DNA of 37,928 nucleotides from Chloroflexi bacterium GWB2_54_36. Lineage in GTDB: Bacteria > Chloroflexota > Anaerolineae > Anaerolineales > Anaerolineaceae. Position 1 is the stretch's first letter, and each line of letters opens with the position of its first letter. Both the position numbers and the translations under genes were made by a program. The DNA lies in contig MGMG01000101.1 of NCBI GenBank assembly GCA_001796355.1, forward strand, positions 1 to 37,928. The letters are read 5' to 3'. The notes beneath the pieces are model-generated. The model made no database searches and was not told where the DNA came from. It saw only the letters and a program-made list of their open reading frames with translations. Shown one piece after another: positions 32,943 through 37,928 of the stretch.

Positions 32943-33973
32943 GAGCCGAAAAACTAATGCCCTCAGTTTCCCGCTCTGATCTCGTGCGCGAGCGCCGTTC
33001 GCAGCGCAGCACGCAGCATGTGACCAAGACCCGCCAGGCGGCCAGCTACCCGGCCCGGTCACAACCGGTCATCATGCGCAGTGATATGTTCAAGGCAGCC
33101 CAGCCGATTCAACCGAACAGCCGCAGCCGGGTAAAACGGCAGTTTTACTATTCCCTGGGCGCATCCGGCGCAGAACTACGCTTGCCCGCCCTGCCATTTT
33201 TCAATGCTGGCGGCCGCTTCATCTCGGCTATTATCGCAGTCTTCGCTGCGTTGGCGATTTACGCATTGGGTTTCTCTACACAATTCCAAATTTCCGATGT
33301 TTCCATCGAAGGAATTTCACGCCTGACTGCCGGTGATATTCAGGCAGTGGTCAATGTTCAGGGTGAGCAGGTCGTGGCTTTTGACCCACAAGCAGCTCAA
33401 GCTGCCCTGGAAAAAGCCTTTCCCGAGCTGGGCAATGTCAAAGTACAGGTAGGATTGCCAGCCAAGGTACGCATTCAAGTTAACGAGTTGCAGCCGGCTG
33501 TCGCCTGGAATGGCGGCGATACCGTTTACTGGATCGATGCCAACGGCGTGATTTTGCCGCCCCGCGGCGAGCCCGGTGAACTGCTTACCATTGGCGCAGA
33601 CGGTCAACCGCCGCTGCTCCCTCTGGCTGAGGTCGATGCTGCTGCCGCCGCCTCGACCGCCGACGGTGCTGTTGCCGTTGTTGCTGCCGCCTCGGTCGAT
33701 ATCTGGGGACGGCAGGTTGACCCGGAAATCCTCAAGCGCATGATTGACCTCCAGACGATGATTCCTCCCGATTCCAAACTAGTCTATAATTCTCTGAATG
33801 GTCTGGGTTGGGAAGATCCACATGGTTGGGATGTCTATATTGGTCGGGATCTGACGGATTTTGATCTCAAGTTGTCCATGTACACAGCCATCATCACAAA
33901 TCTGGAACAACAAGGCATCTTTCCGCAAGACATGATCAGCGTCGAATTCATCAACGCGCCGTTCTATAGATAG
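32939..33973 (+). CDS. ftsQ: Cell-division protein FtsQ (POTRA domain)
   Basis: This 344-aa protein has a long basic cytoplasmic part (residues 1-90, rich in Arg and Ser), one membrane helix (about 93-111) and an extracytoplasmic POTRA domain (about 115-185, QISDVSIEGISRLTAGDIQA). An FtsQ/DivIB beta domain follows. FtsQ bridges FtsL/FtsB-type proteins to the rest of the divisome. A low-complexity Ala/Asp/Val insert lies at about 225-250 (VDAAAAASTADGAVAVVAAA). Order just before ftsA fits FtsQ. It overlaps ddl by 4 bases. Confidence 0.9.
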   Translation: MRAEKLMPSVSRSDLVRERRSQRSTQHVTKTRQAASYPARSQPVIMRSDMFKAAQPIQPNSRSRVKRQFYYSLGASGAELRLPALPFFNAGGRFISAIIAVFAALAIYALGFSTQFQISDVSIEGISRLTAGDIQAVVNVQGEQVVAFDPQAAQAALEKAFPELGNVKVQVGLPAKVRIQVNELQPAVAWNGGDTVYWIDANGVILPPRGEPGELLTIGADGQPPLLPLAEVDAAAAASTADGAVAVVAAASVDIWGRQVDPEILKRMIDLQTMIPPDSKLVYNSLNGLGWEDPHGWDVYIGRDLTDFDLKLSMYTAIITNLEQQGIFPQDMISVEFINAPFYR

Positions 33974-33985
33974 GTGGAGCCCAAC

Positions 33986-35218
33986 ATGGATGATCCATTT
34001 GTAGTTGGAATTGATATCGGCACGACCAAGGTATGTACCCTGGTTGCGCGCGTAGAGGGAGAACGCAGCCTGCGAATTCTGGGGGTTGGTATCGAACCCT
34101 CGCAGGGGATCCGCAAAGGGACCATCGTTGATCTGGCCGCGGCTTCCACCTCCATCGCCCGATCGATCGAAAAAGCCCAGCGCACCTCAGGGCTTGAAAT
34201 TACCTCTGCGCTGGTCAGTCTAGCCGGTTCGCACGTCGCTTCGGTCAACAGCCGCGGCGTTGTAGGCATTTCCGGCGGCGTCATCGACGAACTGGATATT
34301 GCCCGCGCCCTGGAGGCTGCCCAGGCAGTTGCCATTCCCCACAACCGCCAGATCATCCACGTCATCCAGCGCAGTTTTGTGGTGGATGGACAGGACGGCA
34401 TCCGCGCTCCCATCGGAATGCACGGCTACCGTATGGAAGTGGAAGCGCACATCATCACGGCTGCTGAATCCACTGTCGAAAACCTGCGCCAGTGCGTGCA
34501 GGCCGCCGGTGTGGAAGCTTCGCAATTTGTGCTCAACCCATTGGCCTCTGCCGAGGTTGTGCTCTCCGAAACCGAGCGCACCATGGGCGCCATCGTCTGC
34601 GATATCGGCGGCGGCACCACTGATCTGGCAATCTACATCGACGGCGACATCTGGCACACCATGGTGCTTGCAGTCGGCGGTAACCATATCACATCGGATA
34701 TCGCCCACGGGCTGCGCCTGCCCATTGACCAGGCTGAAGAGGTCAAGAAAAAATACGGCCACGCAGTTGAATCCGAGGTAGCCGAAAGCGATGTAATCAA
34801 TGTGCGGTCATTTGGCCAGGAAGGTCCGGCCCAGGTGAACCGCCGCGAACTGGCAAATATTATCGAAGCCCGGGTCGAGGAGATCTTCCAACTGGTTTTA
34901 CAGGAGATCAAGCGCTCGGGTTATGACGGCCTGCTGCCCGCAGGCATGGTTTTGACTGGAGGATCGAGCTTGCTGCCGGGGATTCGCAACCTGGCCAGCA
35001 CGGTCATGGGGCTTCCAGTGCGCCTGGCGCGCCCCGAAAATCTGGTTGGTCTGACGGACCAGCTGCATTCGCCGGCTTACTCCACCAGCGTTGGCCTGCT
35101 TCACTGGGCGCTGCTGATGAGCGAAACCGGATTGGTGCACGAAAGGCGCCGCTCTCCCAAAGGAGGATTATTGGACTCGGACAAGATCAAAGACTTCTTG
35201 CGTCGGCTGCTTCCTTAA
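33986..35218 (+). CDS. ftsA: Cell-division protein FtsA
   Basis: FtsA is the actin-like protein that tethers FtsZ to the membrane. The start is the ATG at 33986, after GGTGGAG, giving 410 aa; an in-frame GTG at 33974 is inside that site. Visible are the first phosphate loop VVGIDIGTTKVC, the 1C (SHS2) domain about residues 80-165, the second ATP-site motif CDIGGGTTDLAIY, the adenosine motif MVLTGGSSLLPGI, and a C-terminal amphipathic helix DKIKDFLRRLLP that should bind membrane. All are standard. A 76-base gap separates it from ftsZ. Confidence 0.96.
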   Translation: MDDPFVVGIDIGTTKVCTLVARVEGERSLRILGVGIEPSQGIRKGTIVDLAAASTSIARSIEKAQRTSGLEITSALVSLAGSHVASVNSRGVVGISGGVIDELDIARALEAAQAVAIPHNRQIIHVIQRSFVVDGQDGIRAPIGMHGYRMEVEAHIITAAESTVENLRQCVQAAGVEASQFVLNPLASAEVVLSETERTMGAIVCDIGGGTTDLAIYIDGDIWHTMVLAVGGNHITSDIAHGLRLPIDQAEEVKKKYGHAVESEVAESDVINVRSFGQEGPAQVNRRELANIIEARVEEIFQLVLQEIKRSGYDGLLPAGMVLTGGSSLLPGIRNLASTVMGLPVRLARPENLVGLTDQLHSPAYSTSVGLLHWALLMSETGLVHERRRSPKGGLLDSDKIKDFLRRLLP

Positions 35219-35294
35219 TGGTTTCTTTTGCAATTTTCCGAGACCATCGTTCATTCAACCCATCAACACAAGACAGGTTTAAGCGGAGGAAAAA

Positions 35295-36446
35295 ATGGAA
35301 ATGAATTTTGGACAACAAGCAGAATCGTTCGCCCGTATCAAAGTTATTGGTGTGGGAGGGGGAGGATGCAACGCCGTCAATCGCATGATTGAAGAAGGTA
35401 TGGGCGGGATCGAATTCGTCACCGTCAATACCGACGCCCAGGCGTTGTTGCTCTCCAAGGCGCCGACCCGCGTTCGCATCGGCGACAAAGGCACGCGCGG
35501 CCTTGGCGCTGGCGGTAACCCAGAGGTTGGCCGCAAGGCCGCCGAGGAGTCCGCTGAAGAGCTGTACGAAGTCCTCAAGGGCTCTGACATGGTCTTCGTG
35601 ACCTCGGGTCTTGGTGGCGGCACCGGCACTGGAGCAGCCCCCATTGTGGCACAAATTGCCAAAGAGGTTGGCGCGCTGACAATTGGCGTTGTCACCCGCC
35701 CGTTCGCCTTCGAGGGAGCTCGCCGTCAGCAATCGGCTGAACTTGGAATCACCAAGCTCAAAGAACATGCCGATACCCTGATCGTGATCCCCAACGATCG
35801 CCTGCTGCAGATTGTGGATAAAAAGGTCAGCCTGACCGAAGCCTTCCGCACTGCCGATGACGTGCTGCGCCAGGGCATCCAGGGCATCTCCGAATTGATC
35901 ACCGTTCCCGGCATGATCAACCTGGACTTTGCCGATGTGCGCGCCATCATGTCCGAAGGCGGCGCAGCACTGATGGCCGTTGGACATGCCTCCGGTGAAG
36001 ACCGCGCCCGGGTTGCTGCTGAAATGGCAATTTCCAGCCAGCTACTCGACATCACCATCGATGGCGCCCGCGGCATCCTCTTCAACGTCACCGGCGGGAA
36101 CAACCTTACGCTCTTCGAGGTCAACCAGGCAGCCGCCATCATCAAAGAGACCGCGCACCCGGATGTCAACTTGATCTTCGGTGCCGTCATCGATCCCAAC
36201 ATGGGCGAAGAAGTCCGGATCACGGTCATCGCCACTGGTTTCGACCGCCCTTCCAGCGGACGTTCCCCTTTATTGGAGACGCGCCCCGCAGCGAGGGAAG
36301 CAACCCAACCTATCGCGGCGAGCAGCCTCACCAACAAGGCTGAGCGGCCAGCGCCAACTTCTACGCCGATCGAATTTCAGCCTCACGTCATGAACACGAA
36401 CGATCTGGACATTCCGGCCTTCTTACGCAACCGTTCGACTCGGTAG
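35295..36446 (+). CDS. ftsZ: Cell-division GTPase FtsZ
   Basis: FtsZ is the tubulin-like GTPase that forms the division ring. The 383-aa protein shows [12 protein letters not shown], the tubulin signature [26 protein letters not shown], the T7 loop [11 protein letters not shown] and the FDRP end of the core. A short variable linker (about 318-367) is followed by the conserved C-terminal peptide [14 protein letters not shown], which binds FtsA. The start has GGAGG seven bases upstream, the clearest in the cluster, in keeping with high expression. It closes the cluster. Confidence 0.98.
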   Translation: MEMNFGQQAESFARIKVIGVGGGGCNAVNRMIEEGMGGIEFVTVNTDAQALLLSKAPTRVRIGDKGTRGLGAGGNPEVGRKAAEESAEELYEVLKGSDMVFVTSGLGGGTGTGAAPIVAQIAKEVGALTIGVVTRPFAFEGARRQQSAELGITKLKEHADTLIVIPNDRLLQIVDKKVSLTEAFRTADDVLRQGIQGISELITVPGMINLDFADVRAIMSEGGAALMAVGHASGEDRARVAAEMAISSQLLDITIDGARGILFNVTGGNNLTLFEVNQAAAIIKETAHPDVNLIFGAVIDPNMGEEVRITVIATGFDRPSSGRSPLLETRPAAREATQPIAASSLTNKAERPAPTSTPIEFQPHVMNTNDLDIPAFLRNRSTR

Positions 36447-36539
36447 GTTCAACCCGTTTCACCCAATTCTGTCCTGAAAAGGCCAGAGTTGGGTGGCTGA
36501 TCGCCGCAATGACTGGCCGTCTGGCTGTCGCACCCCCTT

Positions 36540-36567
36540 AGAAAGGGTTGTTTACTCAACCCTTTCT
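36540..36567. terminator. Hairpin after ftsZ, possible cluster terminator
   Basis: AGAAAGGGTTG pairs perfectly with CAACCCTTTCT across a 6-base loop, 94 bases past ftsZ. There is no T tract after it, so termination would be weak or factor-dependent; it may instead protect the mRNA 3' end. Confidence 0.45.
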
Positions 36568-36668
36568 GAAAACACGCCTGCATCTGCGTAAACCATGCAC
36601 CTGTCCCCTCCAAACAGAGCAGCCGGCTGCGCAGTGCCTTAATGGTAAGGTCCAAACCTGTCTAGCGG

Positions 36669-36696
36669 GAGCCCCAGGCATCGATGCCTGGGGCTC
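36669..36696. repeat. Perfect 28-bp palindrome
   Basis: GAGCCCCAGGCATCGATGCCTGGGGCTC (28 bases at 36669-36696, centred on ATCGAT) is fully self-complementary; CGG/CCG extends the stem with a bulge. T-rich sequence begins about 12 bases later. It may be a dispersed repeat or a second barrier to read-through from ftsZ. Confidence 0.7.
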
Positions 36697-36765
36697 TCCG
36701 TGGTTTAATGTCCTTTTTCCTTTATAATGTTTATTGAGATGTCTAGAGAATCTGAAGCACAAGGC

Positions 36766-36794
36766 TTGACACCGATTTTTTTGTCAAGTAGAAT
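36766..36794 (+). promoter_or_regulatory. Promoter of the riboswitch and cation ATPase
   Basis: TTGACA (36766-36771), exactly 17 bases, TAGAAT (36789-36794). Transcription would start near 36801, directly before the aptamer. Confidence 0.8.
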
Positions 36795-36803
36795 TTTCCG
36801 TCT

Positions 36804-36904
36804 GTTGGGGAGTAGCTACCCTGTTTCAGGGCTGGTCTGCCGTCAAGCCGAAGAGAACCTTCCGGTAGCCCAAACGCTCATCAGCGTTTAGCAAGACCAT
36901 CACC
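36804..36904 (+). promoter_or_regulatory. yybP-ykoY (Mn2+-sensing) riboswitch
   Basis: The leader holds the family's invariant parts in order: GGGGAGTAGC (36807-36816), GGTCTGCCGTCAAG (36834-36847), and GCAAGACC (36891-36898), with variable hairpins between (CCCTG/CAGGG, CCGAA..TTCCGG, AAACGC..GCGTTT). The yybP-ykoY class binds Mn2+ and usually turns on manganese exporters such as MntP, TerC-like proteins and P-type ATPases, the last being the gene here. GGTCTGC can pair with GCAAGACC in the bound form, and the same AAGACC starts the terminator, so metal should permit read-through. Confidence 0.88.
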
Positions 36905-36923
36905 AAGGTGGTGGTCTTTTTTT
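36893..36923 (+). terminator. Riboswitch expression-platform terminator
   Basis: AAGACCATCAC pairs with GTGGTGGTCTT (one G-U) across CAAG and runs into seven Ts, 41 bases before the ATPase start. Its left arm is the riboswitch's own GCAAGACC strand. Confidence 0.88.
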
Positions 36924-36964
36924 AATCCACCTGCCCCTATATTCATAAAGTCAAGGAGGCTACC

Positions 36965-37928
36965 ATGCAAGAATGGCATCGTATGGACTACCGTGCAGCA
37001 GCGGCGCAGTTGGATACTGAGATCAAAACCGGGCTGGACCCGGCAGAAGCCGAACAGCGTCTGCAAACCCATGGACCCAATGAGCTGGTTGATCGTGGGG
37101 TAAAAAGTCCCTGGAAAATCTTATGGGAGCAAGTGACCGAGGTCATGGTTCTGATCTTGATCCTGGCTGCCGGTATTTCATTTTTCCTTGGCGAGAACCT
37201 GGACGCCATCGTCATTCTGATCATTGTCATTTTGAACGCTATTCTGGGTTTTACCCAGGAATATAAGGCGGAACAGGCCATGGCGGCCTTAAAAAAAATG
37301 GCCGTGCCCAAGGTCAAAGTACGCCGCGGCGGGCGGTTGCTGGCTTCTGAAGCTCGCATCCTGGTCCCGGGCGACATCATCCAGTTGGACGCCGGCGATG
37401 CAGTCCCCGCGGATTGCCGCCTGGTTGAGGCCTTCAACCTGCGAGTGCAAGAATCCGTTCTGACCGGCGAGTCGGAGCCGGTGGAAAAAATAATTGAACC
37501 GCTCGAAGGGGAAAACCTGGGCGTCGGCGACCGCCGCAATATGGTCTTCATGGGCACAGTGACCACTTTCGGTCGCGGCGTGGCCATGGTGACGGCAACC
37601 GGGATGAACACAGAACTCGGCAAGATAGCAGACCTGATCCAAACGGTCGGCAACGAGCCTACCCCCCTGCAAAAACGTCTGTCCCAGCTTGGCAAAGGCC
37701 TGGCAATGGCCGCCCTGGTGATCGTTGGCATCGTTTTTGCCCTCGGCCTGGCGCGCGGCGAAGACTTTGAAGGCATGCTGCTGACTGGAATCAGCATGGC
37801 CGTTGCAGCTATCCCGGAAGGGTTAACCGCCGTCGTAACCATTGCGCTCGCCCTGGGCGCACAGCGGATGTTGCAGCGCCGCGCGTTGATCCGCAAATTG
37901 CCGGCTGTAGAAACGCTGGGTTCGGTAA
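36965..37928 (+). CDS. P2-type cation-transporting ATPase, N-terminal third (runs off window)
   Basis: The frame opens at ATG 36965, with AAGGAGG five bases upstream, and is still open at the window edge after 321 codons, so about a third of a normal 880-900-aa pump is seen. It has the cation-ATPase N-terminal domain (about 1-60), membrane helices 1-2 (about 59-100), the actuator domain with TGES (167-170), helices 3-4 and the ion-site PEGL (284-287, in [20 protein letters not shown]). This pattern is that of P2A (SERCA/PMR1-like) calcium or manganese pumps. The phosphorylation motif DKTGT would come just after the edge. The upstream Mn2+ riboswitch argues for Mn2+ (or mixed Ca2+/Mn2+) export. 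Confidence 0.92.
   Translation, partial: MQEWHRMDYRAAAAQLDTEIKTGLDPAEAEQRLQTHGPNELVDRGVKSPWKILWEQVTEVMVLILILAAGISFFLGENLDAIVILIIVILNAILGFTQEYKAEQAMAALKKMAVPKVKVRRGGRLLASEARILVPGDIIQLDAGDAVPADCRLVEAFNLRVQESVLTGESEPVEKIIEPLEGENLGVGDRRNMVFMGTVTTFGRGVAMVTATGMNTELGKIADLIQTVGNEPTPLQKRLSQLGKGLAMAALVIVGIVFALGLARGEDFEGMLLTGISMAVAAIPEGLTAVVTIALALGAQRMLQRRALIRKLPAVETLGSV

Larger units (their letters stand above)
36447..36964. other. 518-bp gap: end of dcw cluster and riboswitch leader
   Basis: No gene is seen. The left part holds the hairpin at 36540 and the palindrome at 36669. A TATAAT at 36723 lacks a clear -35 box. The right part is the promoter, riboswitch, terminator and ribosome-binding site of the ATPase. 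Confidence 0.7.

Overview
The window looks like a chromosomal segment of a Chloroflexota bacterium, probably of the Anaerolineae type. This is an inference from three things: secreted proteins with long Pro/Thr linkers and a C-terminal hydrophobic YLPVIFN tail, the make-up of the cell-wall and division (dcw) cluster, and moderate G+C coding regions separated by AT-rich gaps. No rRNA, tRNA, CRISPR array, insertion sequence or prophage gene was recognised.

Layout. Positions 1-5000 hold the end of a CBS-domain protein, a YgeY-like M20 hydrolase, an unlisted 53-residue membrane peptide, a small secreted protein, a repeat-rich gap with a nested inverted repeat, and a ComM/YifB ATPase. Positions 5025-11650 hold two tandem paralogous secreted proteins (728 and 1267 aa). 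The upstream one is preceded by a structured leader that resembles a c-di-GMP-I (GEMM) riboswitch with an overlapping terminator. A divergent 80-aa membrane protein and a patatin-like lipase follow. Positions 12640-18820 hold a PadR regulator with its membrane-protein partner, a MATE transporter, a NYN-nuclease/cold-shock fusion, cysS and a small EamA transporter.

Positions 18880-36446 are one long co-directional dcw cluster: mraZ, rsmH, ftsL-like, ftsI, murF, mraY, murD, ftsW, murG, a CvpA-like gene, murC, a 63-aa ORF, murB, ddl, ftsQ, ftsA, ftsZ. Most joints overlap by 1-4 bases, so translation is probably coupled. The promoter carries four GTGG repeats at exact 10-bp spacing, as expected of MraZ binding boxes, followed by a perfect leader hairpin. 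murE is absent from its usual place between ftsI and murF.

After ftsZ come two strong inverted repeats, then a consensus promoter driving a yybP-ykoY (Mn2+) riboswitch with a terminator. The riboswitch leads into the first third of a P2-type cation ATPase that runs off the window, which suggests a manganese- or calcium-exporting pump induced by metal.

The dcw genes build and place the septal wall. rsmH is the usual rRNA methylase passenger; MurB, C, D, F and Ddl make the UDP-MurNAc-peptide; MraY and MurG make lipid II; FtsW and FtsI polymerise and cross-link it; and FtsZ, FtsA, FtsQ and FtsL form the divisome. The strongest candidates for new biology are the riboswitch-led secreted paralog pair, and the unfamiliar small genes within and beside known operons.
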